64,000 bases of DNA from Eutreptiella sp. 'Long Island Sound 2002' (GCA_964036045.1 OZ038379.1:116029604-116093603), one strand, 5' to 3'. Positions 1 to 10,458 are shown, counted from the stretch's first letter. Translations and numbers: made by a program. The notes: a model not told the origin generated them from the sequence alone.

Positions 1-62
1 GCAGCCCTTCATGCTTTGATCCTGATTCTTCTCCACTTGCTTATCTCTGGCTTGGGCTTTCC
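1..62 (+). repeat. 3' end of the family 1 5' LTR (truncated by window edge)
   Basis: These 62 bases match 10459-10520 with about four mismatches and also 23792-23853. The match ends at the same point in all three copies, and here it is followed directly by a primer-binding-like site. This is what the U5 end of a 5' LTR looks like when its 3' LTR partner lies about 10.4 kb downstream. The rest of the LTR is outside the window, so its full length cannot be read. Confidence 0.8.
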
Positions 63-75
63 TGGTAGCAAGAGG
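63..75 (+). promoter_or_regulatory. Primer binding site of family 1 (initiator tRNA-Met type, one extra A)
   Basis: The sequence TGGTAGCAAGAGG follows the LTR end. It equals the TGGTAGCAGAGG found in Elements 2, 3 and 4, apart from one inserted A. TGGTAGCAGAGG is complementary to the 3' end CCUCUGCUACCA typical of initiator tRNA-Met in many eukaryotes, so minus-strand DNA synthesis would be primed by that tRNA. The inserted base may weaken priming. Confidence 0.75.
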
Positions 76-163
76 CAGACTGTCTCTGCGTACCGGCAGC
101 AACCCTGTGCCGTACATCCAGTGCGCTAAGATCAGTCATATATAAGCAGAAGGGCGAACGAAG

Positions 164-937
164 ATGGACACCAAGAAAGAGGACAGCGACGTGAGGACAG
201 CGCCTGAGGCACCAGCAATGCCAGCACCTGGTGAACCTGGACCTGGACCTAGCGCTCTACCTTCGGAGCCCTTACATGGGCCAGTGGACGTGGCAGAGGA
301 TTCGTTGGAAGGACTTCAGTCAGCCTTCCGGGCCCTCTCAGTCGAGGAGGTGGACACCCAACCTGTGAAGAGAAAGAGAGAGAGAGAGAAGGATGCTGGA
401 GACGAAGCAGAGGAAGGAGCAGACCAAGGGCACGACCCGACAAATGATCCTACCTTCGAAGGCGCACCAAGCGCTTCTGGCCTCCACGCATCACCCTCTC
501 CTATAACCACCACACTCCCAATTCCAGACCAAGCCACTGCAACATCTACACCCGTAACCAACCTGCCTATGGCTGAGGGCACAGGCTTTACTGGTATGCC
601 TACTTACCCTGCCCATGGTGTGAACCCACCTACCACTGCGTTTCCTGAGGCAACTACTGCCAGTGAGCCGGTGACCTCCAGTTCTGCGCCGCGATGGTAT
701 GCGGCTGACTATCACCATCCTCTACCCGCTACGGGAGCCTATGTGGATGTTCCCTGGTATGCAACCTTGAGTGGGTTGAGGATAGGACCTGAGGCTCTTG
801 GAGGAAGAAGTAGAGGATCGGGGAGATCCTCCAACAGGTCCTTGACGCGGTCGGAGATCAACGAGGTGCTCCGAGGAGCCACCTCTCAAATTGTGGGCGA
901 CCTCACTCAAGAGTTTCGAGATAAACTGGATCCCTGA
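164..937 (+). CDS. Family 1 gag, N-terminal part
   Basis: A 257-residue frame begins at the first ATG after the primer binding site, 89 bases downstream. It is rich in Pro, Ala, Glu and Thr with no hydrophobic core, and has a basic stretch of alternating Lys, Arg and Glu near residues 70-80. It looks like a disordered Gag leader rather than capsid. It stops at 937 but the +2 frame continues, with a further TGA at 1045-1047, into the capsid frame at 1051. A one-base shift near 930 plus a nonsense codon therefore probably split one gag gene. The domain is not recognised; assignment as Gag rests on position. Confidence 0.6.
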   Translation: MDTKKEDSDVRTAPEAPAMPAPGEPGPGPSALPSEPLHGPVDVAEDSLEGLQSAFRALSVEEVDTQPVKRKREREKDAGDEAEEGADQGHDPTNDPTFEGAPSASGLHASPSPITTTLPIPDQATATSTPVTNLPMAEGTGFTGMPTYPAHGVNPPTTAFPEATTASEPVTSSSAPRWYAADYHHPLPATGAYVDVPWYATLSGLRIGPEALGGRSRGSGRSSNRSLTRSEINEVLRGATSQIVGDLTQEFRDKLDP

Positions 938-1050
938 TGATACCGCCCCAAGCGTCACCTACCACTGTGGGAGTGTCACCCCATCGAGTACAGGCCAACC
1001 ACCTGGTTGCAGGGCTGACAAACACCCTGGGGAGCCTGAGGAGCTGACCG

Positions 1051-2658
1051 ATGCCGACCCCTGCAGTGATACCGAGAAGCCCTTTCGTACCGGGAACGGC
1101 CCAGCCACCCTACAGCCACGTGACGAATTCTACGAGAGCCGAGCTGGACCGGCTGGGGCTGACAGCCCTGAGGGCCATGGTTGACATGGAGCCCTATGGC
1201 TCTAGTGATCTAGGCGGAGACCCCTCCGATGATGAGCCGCCGTCGATGACTTCTGCTTCGCCCTCGGAGGACGACGACCCGGAGGACCCCGAGAACCCAA
1301 GTGGGAAGAAGAAGAAGAAGAAGAGGAAGACCCGAGGCCCTGAGGGACGCAGGTCTCAGGAGGCTAAGGCTATTGCCATCTCCAAGATCGTGGTGAACCT
1401 GCCTGAGTTCACAGGCAAGGACCTCAGCGAGTTCGCTCAGAATTTTGGCCGGTTTCTCCGATTGACCGGCCAAACCCACGCTAGTGGACGGGTCAAGTGT
1501 GATCTGGTCCTGCAGTACTGCAAGACCAAGTACCTGGAGAAGCAGGTCAGACAGATCGTGACTAATTCCGCCACCTTTGTTGATGTGTTGGTTGCCTTGG
1601 AGAGGCAGTACCCGACCTATGAAACTGACCTCTCCATCCGGGCCGAGATCCAGAACCTGGCCGTGCTGCCCAACAACCCCAGACCTGGCAGGGTCTCTGA
1701 GCTGTTGGCCGACCTGGATCACTGGGCTGGACGATTGACGCCTGGTTCCTACAGCAGCGACGACCTGCTTTTCTGGTTGGTGGCTAAGCTCCCTCGAGAG
1801 CTGTGGGACGAGTGCCGTTCAACGGCAGAGCGCAAGGCTAGATCCCTCCGCTACGAGGATCTATGTGTACTACTCCTGGAGCTGGCGCTGGAGACAGAAA
1901 GCGACCAGCACCTGAACATCTACCGTCCTGGAGGTGGAGGCTCTGGAAGTCATGGTAAAGGGTATGAAGGATCCAAACCTGAGCAGAGGACTACCCCCAA
2001 ACATGCCCACGCCCGTATCATGGAAAACGTCAAGGATTTCTTCTGGTGTGATGCCAGAGACGAGCAGGGCCACCTGCAGCACGCCCCTGACTGCGAGCAG
2101 CGAGACTGCTCCGTAGTCCAGGGGAAGCAGCAGGAGAAGAACACCGGCGCCAAGGCGAAGCTGCCGGATCACTACAGGTGTACAATCACCTGTGCCTTCT
2201 GTGGGAAGAGGAAGAACTACGGGGAAGAGTGCTACCACAAGCAGCGCCTGTCGGCGAAGCTGAAGGGTGAAGTTCCTGGCAAAGGCTCAGGCAAAGGTGG
2301 AGGCAAAGGCAAAGGCAACGACTCCGGCAAGGGCAAGTCGAAGAGACGTGGACAAGGGCAGGACAAGAGTCAGGGTGGATGAGGAGGAGGCGCTAACCGC
2401 CAGCCAGACAAGGACAACAAGAACACCGACAAGAACGGAGGTAACCCCAACCCTAATCCAGGGGGGAACTCCGAGCCCTCTGGAGGGCAGTCTGGTCCGA
2501 CCAAACGCTCACAAACGCAGGCCCAATAAGCACAAGGGGCCAAGCGGGAGCACGAAGGTGGTGATGACGGCAACGCTAAGAAGAGAAGCCGTTTCATGAA
2601 GATGCCCCGCAAGCTGCGGAACAAGGGGTTCGAGGTGACCTGTCCCGCGGAGTTCTGA
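1051..2658 (+). pseudogene. Family 1 gag: capsid and nucleocapsid (broken)
   Basis: The open part runs to 2382 (443 aa). The same frame stays coding-like through two nonsense codons (TGA 2380-2382, TAA 2527-2529) to a TGA at 2656-2658. A basic KKKKKK-type stretch near 1306-1335 precedes a helical capsid-like region (about 1390-1900) containing FLRLTGQT, which is shared with Element 3. The zinc knuckle at 2191-2232 is CX2CX4NX4C: the expected His is Asn (AAC, 2215-2217), whereas Element 3 keeps His. The C-terminus is a GKG-repeat RNA-binding tail. The product would form the virus-like particle and package RNA. The frame to 2658 aligns with the intact Element 3 gag end. Confidence 0.8.
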
Positions 2659-3852
2659 CGGGGACGCTCCGGTGGCACCCAAGACTTGGTGTTTTGGATA
2701 CGTATCCGACTAGGGAGATGTGAATACCTGGGAGTATTGGATACTGGCGCCACCATATCTATAATGGTTAAGAAGCCTTTACCTTGTGGGAGCCTGAAGA
2801 ATACCATGACTACCGCGGCTATACAAATGGGGGATGGACATGTGGTGCACAGCTGCGGGGACTGTGAAGTGGAGGTACCTATGGGCTCCCTGAGTATCGC
2901 CCATAGGTTCTATGTGATGGACACTGAGGCCTTCGACTTTGTATTGGGGACTGACTTCTTGTTGCAGCACTCCCAGATACAATCCCTGACGCTACAAGCG
3001 CCCTACCTCCTCTACGTGGACCACGGCAGTGGCAGAGAGTCTGTGCCACTGGAGCAGTCGAGACATACCTCGAGTTACCTGAGGCTATCGAAGGAGGAGC
3101 CTTCGAACATGATGGCGGCCTCCAAAACTGAGGACTATCAACTATTTGGGGGAAGTCCTAGACCAAGGTCGAAAAATTCCGGTTACCCTAGAGAAGACCT
3201 GAATATGGAGTTGTTCGCCAGCGACAAGCAGCATGTACTGAACCTTTACTGCAGCAAGGGGAAGAACTGCAGCTACAAATTTTACTGGCCCTCTTTCGGG
3301 ATGGCCTACGGGAACCCCAGGTTCAGTGAACTGGGGAAGGTCCTGACCAAGGTGGCTCTGGAACGTTCCCGTATGGTCCTGTGTTCGCCCGATTGGGGAG
3401 CCCATGGGGGCAACGAGTACTGGCAAAACCTCCTGGACAGGCTGATTATCAGCTGTGTTTGGTTACCTGATGAGGCCATCTACGTGCCTCTGGGGCGTAA
3501 GAGGCTTATTTGGAAACCTGGATGGGGGAGTATGCTCAGCGTAGTGGACGGAGGTCTTACCTCCATCTCCTGGGTGGATCTGGACCCGACTCTGGTCCAG
3601 GCTATACAACGAGAAAGCGATGGACTCGCCTTGGGTAACTTGAAGGAGCGACTACGACCCCAAGATGCTATTGAGACTATACCCGGAGGAGATGAGTACG
3701 TTGTAACTGAGACCAACGCCCCCAACTCTCCCTGCCATGTACCTGTTCCTGATGGAGTCTCTGAGTGTCGACTATCCGAGCTACCTAGCTCTATCCACTC
3801 AGATGACGAAACTGAGCACGACGCCTCCTTCGTGCAGACCTGTGTGGAGTAA
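2659..3852 (+). CDS. Family 1 protease plus methyltransferase-like domain
   Basis: The frame is the same as gag, directly after the gag TGA, so readthrough would fuse them. A retropepsin active site LDTGATIS lies at 2737-2760, and the later VLGTDFL matches the C-terminal protease motif. After a variable linker, a second module begins at ELFAS (about 3209). It has YGNPRFSEL (NPRF at 3313-3324) followed by a hydrophobic strand ending SPDW (about 3388). This resembles the (N/D)PP(F/Y) module known from DIRS-like retroelements, with Arg replacing the second Pro. The stop TAA (3850-3852) is probably nonsense, since the frame stays open to about 4003 before a shift into the RT frame. Confidence 0.75.
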   Translation, partial: RGRSGGTQDLVFWIRIRLGRCEYLGVLDTGATISIMVKKPLPCGSLKNTMTTAAIQMGDGHVVHSCGDCEVEVPMGSLSIAHRFYVMDTEAFDFVLGTDFLLQHSQIQSLTLQAPYLLYVDHGSGRESVPLEQSRHTSSYLRLSKEEPSNMMAASKTEDYQLFGGSPRPRSKNSGYPREDLNMELFASDKQHVLNLYCSKGKNCSYKFYWPSFGMAYGNPRFSELGKVLTKVALERSRMVLCSPDWGAHGGNEYWQNLLDRLIISCVWLPDEAIYVPLGRKRLIWKPGWGSMLSVVDGGLTSISWVDLDPTLVQAIQRESDGLALGNLKERLRPQDAIETIPGGDEYVVTETNAPNSPCHVPVPDGVSECRLSELPSSIHSDDETEHDASFVQTCVE

Positions 3853-3955
3853 GTGGAGAACGCCGAGACCGTCGCCCCACTGAAACCCCTACTCTCCATG
3901 AGGGTGGAAGACCCCGTGGACGAAGGGCTGGACCCTCAATCCAGGCTAAGGGAGT

Positions 3956-4699
3956 ATGTGGACTCCAAGTGGAAGTTGGTGGCCGAAAGAGCTATGCTAC
4001 GCTAAGCCTACCCGCAGCTCATGGCCACTGAAGCAAGGACGTATGGGAGATCTATCCCAATTGAAGGAGGACCTCGAACAGAAGATCACCACCTGGCAAG
4101 GGGAGGTAGATCTTAAGCTCATGAAGAGCGTGTGGGGCGCCCATGTGAGGACCCCAGAGGAGGACGACCTCTCGAAGGAATGTGTATGTGAACCCCCTCG
4201 AGCGTGCTTCTGTTGCCATCGTCCATCGGAGATGGTTGAACAAGACCTCCTATATGCCTACCAAGGGTTGAAGGACACTACCAAGGGCGAAGAGTCGGGG
4301 GAGGATCACCTCCCGACGTCTATTACTCAGGGGGCAAGCAACTTACACTCTGAAGTGGATATGGAGGACAAGATCAAGCTATTGGACCCGCGGGTGCAGA
4401 AGCTTACAAGGACCTATCTGGAGGTACCCCCTCCAGCTTCATGTGACAAGCTGGTACAGATGGACTTCAAGCTGAAACCCGAGTTCGTGGGTCACAAGAT
4501 CCGGAGGAGACCCTATCCAGCTCCTAAAGAGCAGGCCGACGAGATTGAGCGACAGATACAAGAATGTATCGACGCTGGCCTAGTCCTGGAGTACAAGGAC
4601 GGGGACTACCCCCAACACTGCAGCCCTTGTTTCCTGGTGGCTAAACCTGGGTCTACAGCCAAACGGCTGGTAGTGGACTACGGAGAGCTGAACAAGTAA
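3956..4699 (+). CDS. Family 1 Cys-rich linker and RT N-terminus
   Basis: This 247-residue frame starts with a Cys/His-rich segment (CVCE...CFCCH, about 4186-4220) also present in Element 3, which may bind zinc. It continues into RT fingers: MDFKLKPEF, then CFLVAKPGSTAKRLVVDY near the end. It terminates in TAA at 4697-4699 where Element 3 reads ATG, and the downstream RT is in the same frame. One nonsense mutation therefore separates the two halves of RT. The start used here is only the first ATG in the frame; in the polyprotein there would be no separate start. Confidence 0.8.
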   Translation: MWTPSGSWWPKELCYAKPTRSSWPLKQGRMGDLSQLKEDLEQKITTWQGEVDLKLMKSVWGAHVRTPEEDDLSKECVCEPPRACFCCHRPSEMVEQDLLYAYQGLKDTTKGEESGEDHLPTSITQGASNLHSEVDMEDKIKLLDPRVQKLTRTYLEVPPPASCDKLVQMDFKLKPEFVGHKIRRRPYPAPKEQADEIERQIQECIDAGLVLEYKDGDYPQHCSPCFLVAKPGSTAKRLVVDYGELNK

Positions 4700-4714
4700 A
4701 CGCTGAACCACTCA

Positions 4715-6454
4715 GTGTCCATTCTGAATATGGAGTCTACCCTTGAGAAGATAGCCTCCTGTCGCTACAAGACCAAGATGGACAAGAGGAGCGGTTTCTG
4801 GCAAGTGGACCTGACGCCCAACGCTCAGGAACTACTGGCCTTCATCACCCCTCAGGGGAGGGTGTTCAAGTGGAAGGTCATGCCATTTGGCGTGGCCAAC
4901 GCACCCGCTCTATTCCAAGAGCTGATGAACAAGATGTTGTCCATCCTACGAAGGAGACCTAAGGTACAGGAACTTATATCCCGTGGGGCGCAGATGGAAG
5001 CACACATCGACGATGTATGCCTCGGGACCAATACCCAGGAGGACCACCTAATCCTCTTGGGTGAGTTCTTTGCCGTCTGCCAGGAGAACCACACACGACT
5101 CAAGCTGGAGAAGTGTGAGTTCATGCAGGAGACCATGCAGTACCTGGGGTTTGACGTTGGCTATGGGTGGTGGACCCCAGCGGCCTCCAAGGCCAAGCCC
5201 CTGATGGATGCTAAGGTACGACACGAAGACCCCAAGAAAGGACTTCATGATGTACGCAGTTTCATTTGGGCGTGCAACTTCGATCGCCGCCATATCAAAA
5301 ACTTCACCTACACCAGGGCCATTCTGACAGACTTGATCAAGAAGAGTACTACTTGGCGCTGGGGCCCACCAGAGCAACAAGCGTTTGACGAGCTCAAAGA
5401 CAAGGTGGGCAACGCTAAGTGCTTGGGCGTGCCTAGGGCACAAGGGGAGATTTTCCTGGTGACTGACGCCAGCAATGTGGGCGGTGGTGGAACGTTGTTC
5501 CAATGGCAAGCACTAGAGAAGGAGGAGTTCGACTCGGCCATTTCCAAATGGGGAACGGAAGGTCTCAACCGAGATGGAACCCTCAAACACAGCTACCCTG
5601 ACGACAAGTGGGTCTTAGTACCTCTGGGCCACTGGAACTGGAAGTGGAACCAGGCCAGGGGGAACTACTCCACCTATGAGCAGGAACTACTCGCGGGTAT
5701 GCCGGTGCTATCCTCACAATCACGACTGTTGGGGAGTAACCCTGTGGTCTGGCTGTGCGACCAAGAGCCAGTCCGCACTTTCCAGAAGTGCCCCCCACCT
5801 GAGAAGGCCAAGCTACGGCGCTGGTGGACCTACCTCGGTCAACTACGGCTGACGGTACACCATATCCAGGGAGTGAAGAATGAGTGTGCAGACTACATCA
5901 GCCGCAACAACTTCGACGCCCTGATTGGTGCCCGGTCTGAAGCGCTCCCTAAGGAGGCATTCAGCGGCATGGACGTCCACTTGGACCTCAACATGACGAT
6001 GATACGCCCCCTGGATGGACTCCAACAATCAGAGTACCTGAAGGAGTTTGGGGATATCTACAAGCGCCTCGAGAAACGTCTTGAACCCCTCCTGGTCAAC
6101 CAAGATCAGTGGAAGAGGGACAAGAGCTACCTCTGGCACGAGGACCGCAATGTGGTGCCTAGTGACAGAGTCCCAGCGCTGCTGAACTGGACCCATGAGT
6201 CCAGCGGTCATGTGGGTGCTGACCGTAGCCTGAGGCTATTCAAGCAGTGGTTCCACACTACGTGGACTGATGACGAACTGCGGAAAACCCTCCAGCCTAT
6301 CATGGACAAGTGCCCGTGCAGGTCCTGCAAACCAGGGGATATCAGGGACAGAGGTCTCTACTCGCTACTATCCCTCACTGGGCTAACAGTGTTCTATACG
6401 TGGACAACACAGAGATGCCGAAGTTCGGGGGCTATGACTTCGCCCTCGTGGTAA
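4715..6454 (+). CDS. Family 1 RT palm, RNase H and integrase zinc-binding domain
   Basis: RT motifs include MDKRSGFWQVDL, the FGVANAPALFQ block, and the catalytic box HIDD (5003-5014), where most Ty3 elements have Y/F at the first position. RNase H follows with TDASNVGGGG (about 5461-5490), a YEQELLAG glutamate block and an Asp in WLCDQEP. An HHCC-type integrase N-terminal domain lies at about 6190-6330 (H-x-x-x-H ... C-x-C-x-x-C). The last ~30 residues are out of frame: a one-base shift near 6365 moves integrase into the frame starting at 6310. The protein would copy element RNA into DNA in the cytoplasmic particle. Confidence 0.88.
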   Translation: MSILNMESTLEKIASCRYKTKMDKRSGFWQVDLTPNAQELLAFITPQGRVFKWKVMPFGVANAPALFQELMNKMLSILRRRPKVQELISRGAQMEAHIDDVCLGTNTQEDHLILLGEFFAVCQENHTRLKLEKCEFMQETMQYLGFDVGYGWWTPAASKAKPLMDAKVRHEDPKKGLHDVRSFIWACNFDRRHIKNFTYTRAILTDLIKKSTTWRWGPPEQQAFDELKDKVGNAKCLGVPRAQGEIFLVTDASNVGGGGTLFQWQALEKEEFDSAISKWGTEGLNRDGTLKHSYPDDKWVLVPLGHWNWKWNQARGNYSTYEQELLAGMPVLSSQSRLLGSNPVVWLCDQEPVRTFQKCPPPEKAKLRRWWTYLGQLRLTVHHIQGVKNECADYISRNNFDALIGARSEALPKEAFSGMDVHLDLNMTMIRPLDGLQQSEYLKEFGDIYKRLEKRLEPLLVNQDQWKRDKSYLWHEDRNVVPSDRVPALLNWTHESSGHVGADRSLRLFKQWFHTTWTDDELRKTLQPIMDKCPCRSCKPGDIRDRGLYSLLSLTGLTVFYTWTTQRCRSSGAMTSPSW

Positions 6455-6840
6455 CCTGTGGGTTGACCAGGTTTACCAGGGTGTTCCCATGTACCAAGCA
6501 CATTACCGGGGAGGAGACTATCAAGATACCCCTGGAGGAGTGGTTTTGTGTCTATGGGGCGTCCAAGGAGATCAACTTCGATGAGGATGTACGAGTACGC
6601 TCAGATACCGGTTTGTACAAGAGGGTCCTGAGATCCCTCAATGTCCGGGTGTCTACGGGGATCCCCTACTCGCACACGAGCAACCCCCTATGTGAGCGAC
6701 AGATCCGTGTCCTCAAGGAGAATGTAAGGATATGGTGCAAAACTGAACGCACCAGATACTGGGTGAGACTACTCCCCGTCATATCCTTGATGATGAACTC
6801 CCAAGAGAGTTCAGCTACTGGCCCCATGAGCTATTCCTAG
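6310..6840 (+). CDS. Family 1 integrase catalytic core
   Basis: True homology starts at about 6370, after the frameshift. The core has VTCGLTRFTRVFP, then an Asp-bearing FDEDVR at the second catalytic position, then CERQIR carrying the glutamate. All three DDE positions therefore appear to be present, with the first Asp in LYVDN (Element 3 has YLDF there). Integrase inserts the cDNA into chromosomes. The frame ends at TAG 6838-6840, just before the C-terminal basic region continues in another frame at 6894. Confidence 0.8.
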   Translation: MPVQVLQTRGYQGQRSLLATIPHWANSVLYVDNTEMPKFGGYDFALVVTCGLTRFTRVFPCTKHITGEETIKIPLEEWFCVYGASKEINFDEDVRVRSDTGLYKRVLRSLNVRVSTGIPYSHTSNPLCERQIRVLKENVRIWCKTERTRYWVRLLPVISLMMNSQESSATGPMSYS

Positions 6841-6893
6841 GGCGCCCCGCATGGTTCCTACATGCCCCCTATCCAGAGGACACCCATTCTTCT

Positions 6894-7097
6894 GTGGGTG
6901 AATGGGTCCAAGAGCAACAAGCGAAGGTGGACAAGGCCAAGGCTATGCTCCAGAGACTGAGGGAGCGTCAGTGGAACAAGAAGAACAAGCATCGAGTACC
7001 GGCCACCTACCAAGAGGGGGACTGGGTGCTGGTGCACCACAGTCGACTACCCGCCTGGCCACGCTCCACCAGCGATGACCCATACTTCGGGCCGTAA
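6894..7097 (+). pseudogene. Family 1 integrase C-terminal segment (broken)
   Basis: This short frame is rich in Gln, Lys and Arg (coiled-coil-like) and leads into DWVLVHHSRLP, the small beta-barrel region that precedes the chromodomain in this clade. It ends at TAA 7095-7097 (GGGCCGTAAT). The second copy reads GGGCCGTGCAAG and stays open at that point, so the stop is a private mutation of this copy. Confidence 0.75.
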
Positions 7098-7109
7098 TAG
7101 ATTCTACCA

Positions 7110-7568
7110 GTGTATGGACACCGTATCACCGTGCGGTGTTCTCCCCATCTAGGGTGGACCCTGGTGTGCGCTGCTCAACACCTGAAGCGCTACTATGATC
7201 CTGAAGACCTCTGTGGGGAGAAGTGGGAGCTGAACGACGAGGAAATCGCCGCCCTAGACCAACAAGGGGCTGCCAGCCCTATGGAAGTTGAAGGGGAACT
7301 CCCCGACATGAACGCCGAGGAGATGGCTAAGGAGGGCTTCTACCTGGTGAAGTCTGTCCTACGCCACCGCTATCGCCAGGGTTGGCGCTTCCTCACCCTC
7401 TGGGAAGGGTTTGGAGTCGAAGAGGCCACCTGGGAGCCCTTCTCTGCGTTTGTTCTACCTGAGGGACGCCTAAACTCAGTTCTGGTTGACTACTTGTCCC
7501 AGAACAACCTTGTTGAGTTGCTGAAGCTCACTGAGACGCTTGCCTCCAAGACTAAAGCTAGGGACTGA
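7110..7568 (+). CDS. Family 1 chromodomain
   Basis: A chromodomain follows LPDMNAEEM: GFYLVKSVLRHR, then WRFLTLWEGFGVEEATWEPF, then an acidic/aliphatic helix ending near SQNNLVELLKL. The aromatic residues and the TWEP signature match the chromodomain of Ty3/gypsy chromoviruses, which directs integration towards particular chromatin. The intact equivalent is 20358-20900 in the second copy, where the preceding barrel is fused in frame. Confidence 0.88.
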   Translation: MYGHRITVRCSPHLGWTLVCAAQHLKRYYDPEDLCGEKWELNDEEIAALDQQGAASPMEVEGELPDMNAEEMAKEGFYLVKSVLRHRYRQGWRFLTLWEGFGVEEATWEPFSAFVLPEGRLNSVLVDYLSQNNLVELLKLTETLASKTKARD

Positions 7569-10458
7569 ACCTTACCCCTAAGTGTGCTACGTATGTCTGT
7601 ATGTGTCTCACTTCTCTCCCGGGTGGGGCTCCCGAATCAATGGGCTTCGCTGATGTCGGACCGAAGGTCCTAGTCAGTTACTGGTACCACTCCTATGGCG
7701 CCCAATTTCTGTGCTGGCGCCTATCCTTGGGGGAAGACGGCAGAAGCCCTAGCTACTAGAGGGGAGGGGTGGCCAAGTGTGCTAAGGGCATACAAAAGCC
7801 CATTTTTGCTAAAGGCCAAAAGCTAACACACTCCCCTGCCCACGAGGAAAAGCACGCGGGACAGGAGACACCACTACTCTACACACCGTACCTACAGTGG
7901 CACCGTCCTGGTGGGGAGCACTTCTGCAACTGGCTCATGCCCCCACTCAGGATTACCACTCCTACACTCACGCTCTACTGGGTGTTGTTGGAGATCAAGT
8001 CGTGAGTCCTAATGACCCTCCTGTGAAGAAGACAAGAGAACACAGCGCTGCTAAGCAACTGTGGCCTAACAGGGACGCCAGAACGCGTTTCCCTGCTACG
8101 GCTTGGAGGGGAGGGGTGCTCTTGTTGCGTGCACAGCGTGGATGTCGATGGAGTCGAACTGCCCTCGCCACTCCTGGCTGAGGTGCAGTCAATTGTTTGT
8201 GTGATCAGCGCCCTTGTTTAGCAGGGCAAGAAAGAAATGGGACGCTGCTGCACCAATCACCCTACCTGCCCACCTGTAAAGCAAAGGCCAATGAAGGGGT
8301 GTTTGCGGCTGAGGAACCAAGCCACACTCCAAGTATTATACGCTTCTCAGTTTGACCTATAATACACTGTCCTCAAACACGCCCTGTCAAGCAAGCAAGC
8401 GTTAAGAGACTCCTCAGGTTCTCTTAGAGAACGTACCAAGGAGCCCCAGGGTAACCTAAGCAAGGTTTACCGTGCGCATTTCGCGTGGCCTACCCTTTAA
8501 TGCATGTGTGAATGCACGAGCATGCACGAGTTGACGAGCTGTCTTTGGCAAACCTACAAATCTTACCCATAATCACGAACTCCACCAGAGGGTGGCCCCC
8601 CCTGGGCTTACCTACCTTACCTACCACTGGAGAGTGAAGCAAGGTGAGGAGAAAAACGAAGCGCAAGCGAAATCGTCGCTATGCATCGGTGTGTATGTTC
8701 TAATCAGTGCAACAAAAAGGGAGGTTGGTGCGGTAAGAGCAGTTGTCACAATTCGCCCGCATTGCACCGCAGGGCAGGACCGGTAGCCCCCCGTGACAAC
8801 CACTCCCTGGCCGAAGGCCATCTGTTTTTTCCCTGATCTCACCTCTAATCATCTGCAATCTTTCTAATCTAGCCTTCTATCGTTTGTTAGCGCTGCTACA
8901 AGACTCGTTCACGGGGACACCAGACGAGCAATGTGTATGCTGCATACGGGACGAGCACACCTGAGGTTTATACCTGATTCATTGAAGTCATATTCTTTTT
9001 TTTGGAATTCTTGGATTTTTGACTCTTTCTGTCAGTGTGGGTGGAATCTGTATGTTTATTTATTTATGTGTGTCTCGTCATTTTCCTGTCTACGTGAGAC
9101 ATACGTGTATAATCTCATTATTTCTGAATTTTCCGGCGCTTCACTAGGAGCCGCTCCTGTGCGCCGCTTTCTTCTGCGTAGGAATTTCGTGATTTAAAAA
9201 ATCCAGAGATGACTACAATTTTTATACAAATGTGCATCTGATGCACAATTGGATTCTGCTCAGGTGTGTTGTCTTAGAAAGGTTCTAGGCCGTCATTTGA
9301 CGGATTTAGGTGTTGTCGCTTCGCGCCTGCGCAAATTCGTCCATAATTCTCCCATCCCTGCCTCTGCAGATATCCTCGCGAAGGCGTCGCTGAGTAGGCC
9401 GCTTTCTGGGCCGGAAAGCAGCAGCCAGGAGACTGAGCAGAACCCAGGACCCCACCAAGGGGCAATTTAATTTCCTGACGACGCCCTTCGCCCTAAGATC
9501 AGGACAGCAGGTCGCCAGCAGGTTTTAACAACCGCAGTGGATGTCCATACAGAGTCCGGCGTCCGGTTAGTGTCGCGCTGCATCTTCGAGGGAGGGATGC
9601 ACATGCACATGGTTTTGGCATGCTCCCAAACTAACCCAACCAAGCCACAGGAACCCCAGCAGCGCAATGAGCGCTGACCTTTCTGTAGGAAATGTCAGGA
9701 ACACAGCAGCAAAAAGGCGCCAGCCATGGTGAGCGCCCATTTTTCTGTGTGAGGGAAGCTATAGGTATTTTAAAGTAGATGTGGAAACCAAGGAAAGGCC
9801 AAGAAAAAATCCCTTTTTCCTGAAAATGCGACAGTGGTGGCCACCACAGCACAGGGGGGGAGTAAGAGAAAGTGCTTTTCCAATGCTTTAGGGTATACGT
9901 TAGTTGTATTAGAGATGCTCCAAGCACACAGGCATTTCTATCTTAGTATTGGCCCAACCAAAAGTGGTGATAACACATTTTGACCTATGGAACCAAACAC
10001 TAAATCAGGATATGAAGTGGACCCTTTATCCCCTATCAATGTGAGGCTATTCATCTTTTCCTGAGTCGACTGAGAACTGACATATCCAGGGCAGAGCATA
10101 TGAATTTATCTATGTTTTCTCATGAATTCTTAGCTACCCTAGTGGTATGCACCCTAGGGGGCTGGGCATCCCTTTTTGAGAGGTCCTGGGTTCAATTCCC
10201 GGTCAGCCTAGCTAAGTAGGAAGATCCCATGTGACATGGCAGTGACCTCATCGCCACATGCCCTGCCACCTCAGCACATATGGGACCCAAAACAAAGAAT
10301 GCACGTCTCCTGAGATGGCACTCTGGAGATTGAGTGACCATGGCGCAGTTTTCCAACTCTGTTTCCAAAGCATGTCAGCTATCTTTGTGAATATGCGATC
10401 CGATGTGCCCTGAGTTGCAGTTTCTGTGAATATTCTAACATCTTTCACTGTTTACACT
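7569..10458 (+). other. Family 1 3' non-coding region and body of the 3' LTR
   Basis: There is no convincing gene in these 2.9 kb; the short frames are uninformative in both copies. The whole stretch recurs at 20901-23791 with a few per cent divergence. It contains a hairpin with 8-bp arms (8742-8749 GTTGTCAC and 8793-8800), which is conserved in the second copy, and a tRNA-like structure near the end. The 5' boundary of the 3' LTR lies somewhere here but cannot be placed, because the 5' LTR is cut by the window edge. Confidence 0.7.
10129..10216 (+). ncRNA. tRNA-like, pol III promoter-like structure within family 1 LTR
   Basis: Eight-base outer arms CTTAGCTA (10129-10136) and TAGCTAAG (10209-10216) are perfectly complementary. 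A CCCTA/TAGGG arm follows. The T-arm has loop TTCAATT and contains GGTTCAATTCC (10189-10199), an exact match to the pol III B-box GGTTCRANNCC. An A-box-like TAGTGGTATGC lies at 10140-10150. The fold suggests a tRNA-derived sequence or a tRNA relic. No convincing anticodon stem was found, so it is probably not a functional tRNA. Confidence 0.5.
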
